NCBI GenBank assembly: GCA_019750915.1 | Contig: JAIENY010000014.1 | Coordinates: forward strand, 62,001 to 126,000 | Direction: 5' to 3' | DNA length: 64,000 nt | From: Xanthobacteraceae bacterium | GTDB taxonomy: Bacteria > Pseudomonadota > Alphaproteobacteria > Rhizobiales > Xanthobacteraceae | Part shown: positions 43,233 through 52,132 of the stretch, in pieces | Position numbering within the stretch: position 1 is the stretch's first letter | Layout: every line of letters starts with the position of its first letter | The notes under the pieces: generated by a model | Told to the model about the DNA's origin: nothing | The model's database searches: none | The model's input: the letters and a program-made list of their open reading frames with translations, nothing else | Program-made: the position numbers and the translations under genes

Positions 43233-46200
43233 ATGATCTCAAAATTCTTCATTGAACGGCCGGTTCTCTCCAACGTCATCGCGATCCTGATGATGCTGAT
43301 CGGCGGCGTGGCTCTGTTCAGCCTCGCCGTTGCGCAATATCCGGACGTCGTGCCTCCGACCGTGCAGGTGACGACGCGCTATCCCGGCGCGAGCGCAAAA
43401 ACCGTGATCGATACCGTGGCGCTCCCAATCGAGCAGCAGGTCAATGGCGTCGAGGACATGCTGTACATGCAGTCCTATAGCGGTGCGGATGGCACTTACA
43501 CACTCACGGTGACGTTCAAGATCGGAACCGATCTCAATTTCGCACAGGTGCTGGTGCAAAATCGCGTATCGAGTGCGCTTTCATCGTTGCCTCAGGCTGT
43601 CCAGTCTCAAGGCGTGACGGTGCAGAAGAAGTCGACCTCCGTTTTGTTGTTCGTAACACTGGCGTCGCCGAAGCGCACCTACGACAGCCTTTTTCTCAGC
43701 AACTACGCCACGATCAACATCCGGGATGAACTCTCGCGCCTGCCCGGCGTCGGCAACGTGACCGTTTTCGGTGCCGGCCAATACTCGATGCGCATCTGGC
43801 TTGACCCCAACAAGCTGCAGGCCGTGAATCTGGTGCCGCAGGACGTTATTCAGGCAATCCAGCAACAAAGCCAGCAGGTCACGGCCGGACAGGTCGGGAT
43901 GCCGCCGACGCCTCCGGGCCAGGCGTTCCAGTACACCCTGAACGTCAACGGGCGTCTTGACGACGCGTCTCAATTCGCGGAGATAATCGTCAAGACCGGC
44001 AACAACGGCGACGTGACACGCGTTCGCGACGTTGGCAGCGTCGAACTCGGTGCGCAGACCTACAGCCAGATCTTCACCCTGGATAAATTGCCCGCTACAG
44101 GCATCGGCGTATTTCTGTCGCCGGGGGCCAACGCGCTTGAGGTTGAACAGGCCGTAAAAGGAAAAATGAAGACGCTATCGGGCGCTTTCCCTCAAGACGT
44201 CGAATTCAATGTCCCATTCGATACGACCAAATTCGTGTCAGCATCCATTCACGAGGTTTACAAGACTCTGATTGAGGCCGGTTTCCTTGTGCTCGTCGTG
44301 ATTCTCATTTTTCTCCAGGACTGGCGCGCCATGCTGGTTCCTGCAACGACGGTGCCCGTCACGATCATCGGCGCCTTCGCTGCTATGGCCGCGCTCGGTT
44401 TCACCATCAATTTGTCTACGCTTTTCGCGATCGTGCTTGCCATTGGAATCGTCGTCGATGACGCCATCGTCGTCGTGGAGGGAGCATCCCACAACATCGA
44501 GCACGGCATGTCCGGCCACGACGCGGCGATCAAGGCGATGGATCAATTGTTCGGGCCGATTATCGGCATCACGCTGGTGCTGGTTGCCGTGTTCCTGCCG
44601 GCCGCGTTTCTACCTGGCATCACGGGGCGGATCTATGCGCAATTCGCACTGGTGATTGCCGCCACGGCGCTGATCAGCGCGGTCAATGCCGCAACGCTGA
44701 AACCGACGCAATGTGCGCTGTGGCTTCGTGCGCCGGTCCCACCCGAACAGCGCAATTGGTTCTATCGCGGCTTCAACTCGATTTATGACCGGCTCGAAAA
44801 GCGTTACGCTGGTCTTATCCGGGAAATTGCCGAGCACAGCGGCCTTTCCGTGGTCGTCGCTCTGATCCTGATCGGGATCGGCGGTTACGGCCTGTCGCGT
44901 GTCCCGACCGGTTTCATTCCTATCGAGGATCAGGGCTATCTGCTCGCGGCCGTTCAGTTGCCGGACGGCGCGGCGCTTGACCGCACTCAGCATGTGCTCG
45001 ATCAGGTGAGCGAAATATCCGGCAAAACGCCCGGCGTGGCGCAAGTCATCAGCATTGCGGGCATATCCGTGCTCGATAACAGCTCCAGCCTCGCCAACGC
45101 GGGCGTGGCCTATATTATTTTAAAAGACTGGGATGAGCGCGGAGCCGGAGAGGATCTGCGATCGCTCATCATCGGCCTGAACCAGAAACTCGGGCAGATT
45201 TCCGAAGCTCGCGTGAGCGTGCTGCCGCCTCCGCCGATCCAGGGCATCGGAAACGCGGCCGGATTTGCGATGCAAATCGAACTGCGTGACGGCACGTCCG
45301 ATTTCAACAAGCTGCAGGCGATCACCAACGCTGTGGTCGAGAATGCCCAAACACAAAGCGCGTTGCAGCGTGTCGGCTCGCCGTTCCGTTCCAATGTGCC
45401 TCAACTCGATATCGATATCGATCGGATCAAGGCTCAGACGCTTCATGTTACCACGGATCAGGTGTTTTCGGCGCTGTCGTCATATATGGGATCGTCCTAC
45501 GTCAATCAGATCACCAAGTTCGGGCGGACATTTCAGGTCTATGTCCAGGCGGACGCGCAATATCGCCTGACGCCCCGGGACATCCAGAATCTGATGGTCC
45601 GCAACCAGCAAGGTGAAATGATTCCGCTGGGGACGCTGGCCACCATCACACCGGCGGTCGGCCCGGCCCTCATTAGTCTTTACAATCTTTATCCGTCATC
45701 GACCATCGTTGGCTTGCCCGCGCAGGGCTACAGCTCTGGTCAATCGATCGCCCTGATGGAGCAGATCGCAACAAAGACGCTGCCATCCGGCGCCGGGTAC
45801 GAATGGACGGCGATGTCCTACCAGGAGAAGGCCGTCAGCAATCAAATTTATTACGTGTTCGGGCTGGCCATGTTGCTGGTTTATCTGGTGCTCGCCGGAC
45901 AGTACGAAAGCTGGTACGCACCGATCTCGGTCATCCTCGCTGTGCCGCTGTCTCTGCTCGGCCCGACGCTGGTGCTCTCGGGCCTGCGAATCGAGAATAA
46001 CCTCTATACTCAGATCGGATTGATTCTTCTCATCGCCCTCTCGGCGAAAAATGCGATCCTGATCGTGGAGGTCGCGCTTGAGATGCACGTCCGCGACCAT
46101 AAACCTTTGATCGAATCAGCAATCGAGGCGGCACGAGCCCGGTTCCGGCCGATTCTCATGACATCCTTCGCTTTCATTCTCGGCGTTGCACCTCTGGTGG

Positions 46201-46391
46201 TCGCCAGCGGCGCCGGGGCAAGCGCACGCAAGTCGATCGGCATCACGGTGTTCAGCGGCATGATCGCCTCGACCTGCCTCGCCGTCCTCTTTGTGCCAGC
46301 GTTTTTCGTGGTGGTTCAGCGATTTGAGAACTGGCTTTCCCACCGTAAGGCAAAACCGGCGGCACCTTCGGTCGCCGCCGAGCAGCCGTAG
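43233..46391 (+). CDS. RND multidrug efflux permease (HAE1 family, AcrB-like)
   Basis: 1052 residues, the standard size. MISKFFIERPVLSNVIAILMMLIGGVALFSLAVAQYPDVVPPTVQVTTRYPGASAKTVIDTVALPIEQQVNGVEDMLYM is the canonical start. GIVVDDAIVVVE in helix 4 holds the two proton-relay aspartates, and LIALSAKNAILIVEVALE in helix 10 the partner lysine. It forms a trimer exporting amphipathic compounds with the adaptor encoded upstream. Missing channel and regulator genes suggest it borrows a TolC-like protein and is controlled from elsewhere. Confidence 0.96.
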   Translation: MISKFFIERPVLSNVIAILMMLIGGVALFSLAVAQYPDVVPPTVQVTTRYPGASAKTVIDTVALPIEQQVNGVEDMLYMQSYSGADGTYTLTVTFKIGTDLNFAQVLVQNRVSSALSSLPQAVQSQGVTVQKKSTSVLLFVTLASPKRTYDSLFLSNYATINIRDELSRLPGVGNVTVFGAGQYSMRIWLDPNKLQAVNLVPQDVIQAIQQQSQQVTAGQVGMPPTPPGQAFQYTLNVNGRLDDASQFAEIIVKTGNNGDVTRVRDVGSVELGAQTYSQIFTLDKLPATGIGVFLSPGANALEVEQAVKGKMKTLSGAFPQDVEFNVPFDTTKFVSASIHEVYKTLIEAGFLVLVVILIFLQDWRAMLVPATTVPVTIIGAFAAMAALGFTINLSTLFAIVLAIGIVVDDAIVVVEGASHNIEHGMSGHDAAIKAMDQLFGPIIGITLVLVAVFLPAAFLPGITGRIYAQFALVIAATALISAVNAATLKPTQCALWLRAPVPPEQRNWFYRGFNSIYDRLEKRYAGLIREIAEHSGLSVVVALILIGIGGYGLSRVPTGFIPIEDQGYLLAAVQLPDGAALDRTQHVLDQVSEISGKTPGVAQVISIAGISVLDNSSSLANAGVAYIILKDWDERGAGEDLRSLIIGLNQKLGQISEARVSVLPPPPIQGIGNAAGFAMQIELRDGTSDFNKLQAITNAVVENAQTQSALQRVGSPFRSNVPQLDIDIDRIKAQTLHVTTDQVFSALSSYMGSSYVNQITKFGRTFQVYVQADAQYRLTPRDIQNLMVRNQQGEMIPLGTLATITPAVGPALISLYNLYPSSTIVGLPAQGYSSGQSIALMEQIATKTLPSGAGYEWTAMSYQEKAVSNQIYYVFGLAMLLVYLVLAGQYESWYAPISVILAVPLSLLGPTLVLSGLRIENNLYTQIGLILLIALSAKNAILIVEVALEMHVRDHKPLIESAIEAARARFRPILMTSFAFILGVAPLVVASGAGASARKSIGITVFSGMIASTCLAVLFVPAFFVVVQRFENWLSHRKAKPAAPSVAAEQP

Positions 46392-46413
46392 CGATCAGGT
46401 CTGCCGAGCGCGA

Positions 46414-47310
46414 TCAGATTCGCTCGCGCGGATTGAGCGCATCACGCAGGCCGTCCCCCAGCAAATTGAACGACAACACCACCAGGAATATCGCTAGGCC
46501 GGGCCAGATCGCCATCCACGGGGCGGTGGTCAGGAACCGCTGCGCACTGTTGAGCATACTGCCCCACGACGGATCCGGCGGCTGCTGCCCGAGACCGAGA
46601 AACGACAGCGAGGCCTCCGCGATAATCGCGCTGGCCACGGACAAGGTCGATTGCACAAGCAGCGCGGGCATGATGTTCGGTAGAATGTGAAACAGCGCGA
46701 TACGCCATGACGGGCATCCAATCGCGCGCGCTGCCTCAACGTAATCCTCGACCTTCACGTTGATAACCTGAGCCCGCGTCAGGCGCACGAAAATCGGCGT
46801 CGCGGAAATTCCGATCGCGATCATCGCATTCTGAAGACTCGGACCGAGAAACGCCGCCAGCGCAATCGCCAGAATAAGAAACGGGCAGGCTAGCATGGCG
46901 TCCGTGATCCGACCGATCAATGCATCGGTGAACCCGCCAACGTAGCCGGCAAGAAGACCAAGCGGCACACCGATCCCGAGCGCAATGCCAACCGAGACAA
47001 CGCCCGCCAGCAGTGAGGCGCGCGAGCCGTAGATCACGCGCGTCAAGACGTCACGCCCCAGCTCATCGGTGCCGAACCAGTGCGCCAACGAAGGCGCCTT
47101 GCGCACCGTGCTCCAGCTTCCCGCGATAGGATCGTAGGGCGTGATCAAGGCTGCGAGCAGCGCCAACGCAATGAACAGACAGACAATGGCGAAGCCGACG
47201 ATCGCGCCCTTGCGATGCAGGAGACGACGCAACGCGCGTCGGCCAGGCGACTCTGGGGAAGCGCTCTTGACCGTCGTGCCCGGCATGGAAGTCACGGCTT
47301 CGGACATCAT
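46414..47310 (-). CDS. Peptide ABC transporter permease, DppC/GsiD type
   Basis: 298-residue inner-membrane permease. HRKGAIVGFAIVCLFIALALLAALITPYDP is the first helix; the N-terminal OppC_N segment includes HWFGTDELGRDVLTRVIYGSRASLLAG; the EAA loop is EDYVEAARAIGCPSWRIALFHILPNIMPALLV. It pairs with the DppB-type gene, whose stop it overlaps by one base (TGATG). It is last gene of a five-gene peptide transporter block on the minus strand and converges with the RND permease. Confidence 0.93.
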   Translation of the reverse strand: MMSEAVTSMPGTTVKSASPESPGRRALRRLLHRKGAIVGFAIVCLFIALALLAALITPYDPIAGSWSTVRKAPSLAHWFGTDELGRDVLTRVIYGSRASLLAGVVSVGIALGIGVPLGLLAGYVGGFTDALIGRITDAMLACPFLILAIALAAFLGPSLQNAMIAIGISATPIFVRLTRAQVINVKVEDYVEAARAIGCPSWRIALFHILPNIMPALLVQSTLSVASAIIAEASLSFLGLGQQPPDPSWGSMLNSAQRFLTTAPWMAIWPGLAIFLVVLSFNLLGDGLRDALNPRERI

Positions 47311-48251
47311 CAGCCCCTCAGCCGCGGATTGACGATGATGTAAGCGATATCGGCCAGCAAATTGAGAAGAATATAGATCGTGGCGGTCACAAGCACCACG
47401 CCCTGCACCACGGCGTAATCGCGATTGAACACAGCATCAACGATCAGCTTGCCGAAGCCGGGGATCGAAAAGATCTGTTCCGTCAGAACGGCGCCGGACA
47501 GCAATGCGCCAAGTTCAAGCGCCCCAAGCGTAATGATCGGCGTCAGCGCGTTGCGCATGGCGTGCTTAAGGATGACCACGCGCTCCGACAATCCCTTGGC
47601 CCGTGCGGTGCGCACATAATCGCTGCTCAACACATTCAGCATCGCGCTTCGTGTGTGGCGCATCAGGACGCCCGCGATGGCGTTGCCGAGCACGAAGGCC
47701 GGCATGATCGTCGATGCCAGACTGGCACGCCAGTTCTCAAACGGCGAGACATACCCTGATGCAGGCAACCACCCCAGTTCGATCGAAAACAGAAAGATCA
47801 GCATGATTCCGAGCCAGAAATTGGGCGTCGAGATTCCCCATAGCGAAAAGATGTTGGCCGCGTAATCCCAGAACGTGCCGCGCTTGACCGCGGATATGAT
47901 TCCCGCTGGAATCCCGATCGACAGGGCAATGACAATGGCCATGAAACCCAGTTGCAGGGTCACAGGCAGTTTCTGCGCAATCAGGTCACGAACCGGGAGA
48001 CTGCTTCGCAGCGACTCGCCGAAGTCGCCGGACAGCACACCCTTCATCCAGTAAACATATTGAACCGGCATGGGCTGATCGAGCCGATACTGCTTGCGTA
48101 TCTGCTCGATCACCGCCGGATCACGCTCCTCTCCCGCCATCACCAGTGCCGGATCGCCCGGCAACAGTCGCTGGAGGGAAAAGATCAGGATCGAGACGAA
48201 GAATAATGTCGGCACCAGTTGAGCCAAACGCTTCGCGATAAAGCTCAGCAT
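47310..48251 (-). CDS. Peptide ABC transporter permease, DppB/GsiC type
   Basis: 313 residues. MLSFIAKRLAQLVPTLFFVSILIFSLQRLLPGDPALVMAGEERDPAVIEQIRKQYRLDQPMPVQYVYWMKGVLSGDFGESLRSSLPV is the standard DppB N-terminus, and VRTARAKGLSERVVILKHAMRNALTPIITLGALELG carries the EAA loop contacting the ATPases. With the DppC-type partner it forms the membrane channel. The binding-protein gene ends 46 bases upstream. Confidence 0.94.
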   Translation of the reverse strand: MLSFIAKRLAQLVPTLFFVSILIFSLQRLLPGDPALVMAGEERDPAVIEQIRKQYRLDQPMPVQYVYWMKGVLSGDFGESLRSSLPVRDLIAQKLPVTLQLGFMAIVIALSIGIPAGIISAVKRGTFWDYAANIFSLWGISTPNFWLGIMLIFLFSIELGWLPASGYVSPFENWRASLASTIMPAFVLGNAIAGVLMRHTRSAMLNVLSSDYVRTARAKGLSERVVILKHAMRNALTPIITLGALELGALLSGAVLTEQIFSIPGFGKLIVDAVFNRDYAVVQGVVLVTATIYILLNLLADIAYIIVNPRLRG

Positions 48252-48297
48252 CGGCCTAACCCGGCAGCGGCATCGTTCATCGTTGGCGACAAAGCCA

Positions 48298-49809
48298 TCA
48301 TTTCAATGTCAGGCCAACGACGCGGATCAAACCATCGGGAAACTGCTTGTAACCCTTCAGCTTGTTGGTATGTGCGATCAGGATCTTGCGATGGTAGAGA
48401 TAGATGATCGGTTCGTCGTTTTGTACGATCCCCATCATCTTTTCATAAAGCGCCTTGCGCTGCGTCGGATCCGAGATCTTACGGGCGTCCTCCATCAGCT
48501 TGTCTGCCTCGGGGTTGGAATAGCCTCCGTCGTTCTGCGGTGCCTTGGTATGAAGGAAAACGTAAGAATTGCCGTCAGGATCGATACGGCCGCTCCAGGG
48601 GATCAGGAAGATCTGAAAATTGCCCGCCTGAGCTTCCTTAAACGACGTCGCAAACTCGGTGACGCGAATTTTCAGATCAAATCCCGCTTCGGCAGCCATC
48701 GACTGGAGAACCTGAGCGACGGCCTCGGGCTCGGCGCCCTTCGGCAACAACAGATCGACCGGAACCGGCGTCGTCACACCGGCTTCTTTCAGAAGAGCTT
48801 TCGCTTTTGCGACATCGCGCGGCCGGATCGGGTAGGCCTTCTGGTAATACGGATGCTCGGGATTGACCCACTGATTGCCGGGCACGAATTCGCCGTTGAA
48901 AACGACTTGGTTCAGTGCATCGCGATCAATCGACAGGTCGAGCGCCTGACGTACCTTGTCCGACTGGCTGAGCGGGCCTTTGGCTTTGTCGTTGGAGATG
49001 TTGATCGTCATGCCTTCGTAGCCAAGTTCAAGCGCGCTCGACAGCGTGAGGTTCGGATCGGCCTTGATCGTCTTGATATCGGTCGCCAGCACGCGCTCGA
49101 TCATATCCACGCTGCCCGACTTGAGATTGGCCAGACGCACGGTCGGATCGACGAGCGGCAGGTAAATGATCTTGTCGATATGGATGTTGTCCTTGTTCCA
49201 ATAGTCCTGGAACTTCTCGAACACGATGCGGTCCTGCTGAATGCGCTCGACGAATTTGTAGGGACCCGCACAAACTGGATGAAGGCCGAACTTGTCCCCC
49301 TCCTCCTTCACCGCTTTCGGCGACATCATCATGCCCGAACGGTCGGTCAATTGCGCGACCAGCGGCGCATACGGCGTCTTCAGCACGATCTTGATCGTCA
49401 GCGGATCGACAACTTCGACATGGTCGACCGACGACAGCTCCGATTTGCGGAACGATGTCGGCAACGTCATATGCCGTTCCAGTGAGAATTTCGCCGCTTC
49501 AGCGTCGAAGGCCTCTCCGTCTTGAAATTTCACGCCCGGCCGCAGCTTGATCGTGACTTCCTTGCCATCCTGAGAAATATCGTACGACAACGCCAACTGC
49601 GGCACGATTTTCAGGTGCTCGTCGATATCGAACAGCTTGTCGCAGAACGACGAGAACACGATACGGCCAATGTAGGTGCGGCCCAGCGACGGATCGAGAA
49701 TATCCGGATCTTCCGACATACCGATCCGCAACACGCTTTCGGCGCGAGCGACGTTTCCGCCCAACAACAACAACGCCGAAAGGGCAACTGCAAAACGCGA
49801 CAACTTCAT
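48298..49809 (-). CDS. Peptide/glutathione-type ABC transporter substrate-binding protein (SBP_bac_5)
   Basis: 503 residues. MKLSRFAVALSALLLLGGNVARA is a signal peptide; the mature protein begins ESVLRIGMSEDPDILDPSLGRTYIGRIVFSSFCDKLFDI, the cluster-5 binding-protein opening, and contains KLRPGVKFQDGEAFDAEAAKFSLERHM. The family captures di-/oligopeptides, glutathione or nickel chelates. Association with gamma-glutamyltransferase suggests gamma-glutamyl peptides, an inference. It is placed between ATPase and permease genes in one operon. Confidence 0.92.
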   Translation of the reverse strand: MKLSRFAVALSALLLLGGNVARAESVLRIGMSEDPDILDPSLGRTYIGRIVFSSFCDKLFDIDEHLKIVPQLALSYDISQDGKEVTIKLRPGVKFQDGEAFDAEAAKFSLERHMTLPTSFRKSELSSVDHVEVVDPLTIKIVLKTPYAPLVAQLTDRSGMMMSPKAVKEEGDKFGLHPVCAGPYKFVERIQQDRIVFEKFQDYWNKDNIHIDKIIYLPLVDPTVRLANLKSGSVDMIERVLATDIKTIKADPNLTLSSALELGYEGMTINISNDKAKGPLSQSDKVRQALDLSIDRDALNQVVFNGEFVPGNQWVNPEHPYYQKAYPIRPRDVAKAKALLKEAGVTTPVPVDLLLPKGAEPEAVAQVLQSMAAEAGFDLKIRVTEFATSFKEAQAGNFQIFLIPWSGRIDPDGNSYVFLHTKAPQNDGGYSNPEADKLMEDARKISDPTQRKALYEKMMGIVQNDEPIIYLYHRKILIAHTNKLKGYKQFPDGLIRVVGLTLK

Positions 49810-49839
49810 CTTGTTAACCCCTGTTGTGAATGGCAGACT

Positions 49840-50940
49840 TCAAAATCCCGCCCCTGCTTTATCAACACCTTGGATCGATCGATCTTCCGTTCGCTGGCTG
49901 AAGGCCGCGAGCAGCCTTTCGACGACCGGCGAAAACCCGCTGTCCCTTGAGGCGATCGCCTCGGGCGGCGGCAATTCAAGCATCCTGTGGCAGGCCGCAA
50001 AATGCCCATCTGCGGCAGGCATCAACGCCGGTGGGTCCGTGCGGCACTTGTCGATTGCGAATGGGCAACGTGTGTGGAAGCGGCACCCCGACGGCGGATT
50101 GAGCGCACTCGGAATCTCGCCACTCGTCAGCAATGGCGGCCGCCGTGCGGCCGGATCGGGGATCGGCACCGCCGACAGGAGCGCCCGCGTATAGGGATGA
50201 AACGGCATCTTGAACAACGACTGGCTATCCGCGATCTCGACGATCTGACCAAGATTCATCACCGCCACGCGATCGGCAATATGCTTGACCACCGCAAGAT
50301 CGTGCGACACGAAGATGTAGGTCAGGCCGAGCCGGTCTTGCAGATCGCGCAAGAGATTAAGAACCTGCGAACGGATCGACACGTCGAGTGCCGACACCGG
50401 CTCGTCACAGACGATCAGCTTCGGTTCGACCGCCAACGCGCGGGCGATCGCAACCCGCTGGCGCTGGCCGCCGGAAAATTCGTGTGGAAACCGGTCGGCA
50501 AACCGAGCAGGCAATCCGACCAGCGAAAGCAATTCTTCGACCCGCTTCTGCCGGTCGCCTGGCTTGCCAAGACCGTGCAGGTTGAGCGGCTCTGCGAGGA
50601 TCTGCCGCACCGTCATTCGCGGATTGAGCGACGCATAAGGATCCTGAAACACGATCTGCACTTCGCGCCGGAAGGCGCGCAGCGAACGGGCGTCAAGCGC
50701 GAGCACATCGCGCCCCTCGAAAGAAATCTGTCCGAAATCCGGATCGATCAGACGCAGGATCAGGCGGCTAAGCGTTGACTTCCCACATCCCGACTCTCCG
50801 ACAAGCGCCAGGGTCTCGCCGCGATCCACGCTGAAACTGACGTGATCGACCGCCCTCACAAAAGTCTTGGCACGCCCGAACATGTCCCGCTGCGCCGGGA
50901 AATGCTTGACCACGTCTTTGATTTCCAGAAGAGCGCTCAT
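49840..50940 (-). CDS. Peptide ABC transporter ATP-binding protein, DppF type
   Basis: 366 residues. Walker A GESGCGKST is near residue 45, Q-loop VFQDPYASLNPRMTV, signature LSGGQ-type FSGGQRQRVAIARALA, Walker B KLIVCDEPVSALDVS. The C-terminal oligopeptide domain includes SGCRFHTRCPFAIDKCRT, where cysteines can bind an iron-sulfur cluster in related proteins. A C-terminal tail of about 60 residues beyond that is long for the family. The start overlaps the DppD-type stop (ATGA). Confidence 0.93.
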   Translation of the reverse strand: MSALLEIKDVVKHFPAQRDMFGRAKTFVRAVDHVSFSVDRGETLALVGESGCGKSTLSRLILRLIDPDFGQISFEGRDVLALDARSLRAFRREVQIVFQDPYASLNPRMTVRQILAEPLNLHGLGKPGDRQKRVEELLSLVGLPARFADRFPHEFSGGQRQRVAIARALAVEPKLIVCDEPVSALDVSIRSQVLNLLRDLQDRLGLTYIFVSHDLAVVKHIADRVAVMNLGQIVEIADSQSLFKMPFHPYTRALLSAVPIPDPAARRPPLLTSGEIPSALNPPSGCRFHTRCPFAIDKCRTDPPALMPAADGHFAACHRMLELPPPEAIASRDSGFSPVVERLLAAFSQRTEDRSIQGVDKAGAGF

Positions 50941-51929
50941 GACAACAGCGTTTCCAGCGGCGCACGAATGCAGCGAGACAGGTGCCCCGGTGAAATCGTC
51001 ATCATCTGCGGGTGTGCCCGGATGCAATCGTCGATCGCGAATGGACAACGCTCCGCAAAACGACAACCTTCCGGTGGCGCGCTCATGTCAGGCACAATTC
51101 CCTCAATCGTCGCCAGATGAGCGACGGAGATTCCAAGACGCGGAATCGAGCCCAGCAATCCGATCGTATAGGGGTGCTGGGGGGTGCTGAACAGTGTCTC
51201 CACCGGAGCGCGCTCAACAATCTCGCCAGCATACATCACCGCGACCTCGTCACAGACCTCCGCGACAACGCCAAGATCGTGAGTGATCAGTATGATTGCG
51301 GCTTCGCTTTCGGCTTTCAACCTTCGCATCAATTCGAGGATTTGCGCCTGAAGCGTGACGTCGAGCGCCGTGGTCGGCTCGTCCGCGATCAGCAGTTTGG
51401 GGTCGCAAGCGAGCGCCATCGCAATCATGACACGCTGACGCTGACCTCCGGAGAGCTTGTGCGGATAGTCATCGATCCGCTTGTCCGGCGAGGGAATGCC
51501 GACCCTGCGCAACAGTTCGATGGCGCGCTCGCGAGCCTGCTTTTTCGGGAGAGAGCGATGACGAACAATCACCTCGATAATCTGATCGCCAATCGTATAG
51601 GACGGATTGAGCGACGTCATGGGCTCCTGAAAGATCATCGAGAGCCGGTCGCCGCGAAGATCTCGCAACGTGCGATCCGACACGTTGAGCAGATCAAATC
51701 CGTCAAACCGGATCGAACCGGAAATCTCGGCGCTGTCTTTCGGCAGAAGCCCCATGATGGCGAGCGAAGTGACGCTCTTCCCGCAGCCGGATTCCCCGAC
51801 AAGGCCGAGCGTCCTGCCCTTTGCAACGCTCAGATCAAGCGCATCGACGGCATGCGTTCGACGTCCGCTGTCACCGCGAAACACAATACGCAACTGATCG
51901 ATTTCGATGAGTGAGGCCTCTGAACTCAT
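50937..51929 (-). CDS. Peptide ABC transporter ATP-binding protein, DppD type
   Basis: 330 residues. Walker A GESGCGKSV, Q-loop IFQEPMTSLNPSYTIGDQI, signature LSGGQRQRVMIAMALA, Walker B KLLIADEPTTALDVTLQAQI, and the C-terminal PEGCRFAERCPFAIDDC motif. It is the first of five transporter genes (D, F, binding protein, B, C). ATG 51929 follows GAGATAG. A 203-base gap separates it from the gamma-glutamyltransferase gene upstream on the same strand; the two could be co-transcribed. Confidence 0.93.
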   Translation of the reverse strand: MSSEASLIEIDQLRIVFRGDSGRRTHAVDALDLSVAKGRTLGLVGESGCGKSVTSLAIMGLLPKDSAEISGSIRFDGFDLLNVSDRTLRDLRGDRLSMIFQEPMTSLNPSYTIGDQIIEVIVRHRSLPKKQARERAIELLRRVGIPSPDKRIDDYPHKLSGGQRQRVMIAMALACDPKLLIADEPTTALDVTLQAQILELMRRLKAESEAAIILITHDLGVVAEVCDEVAVMYAGEIVERAPVETLFSTPQHPYTIGLLGSIPRLGISVAHLATIEGIVPDMSAPPEGCRFAERCPFAIDDCIRAHPQMMTISPGHLSRCIRAPLETLLS

Positions 51930-52132
51930 TTTTCTATCTCGGGCGCGACGCCAACACTTCATGACCCGCTGTGCAAGTTGAGCACAGCGAATTCATTCTG
52001 CCAATACACGTGGTTGCCCCCTATGCGCCAGAACCGCAACGCCAACAATTTCAGCTTTGGCGATCATCTTCCGCTGAATTATTGGAACCTGTGCCTATTT
52101 TCAAAGCGCGTCAGAGCGCGGACGGATTCGCG

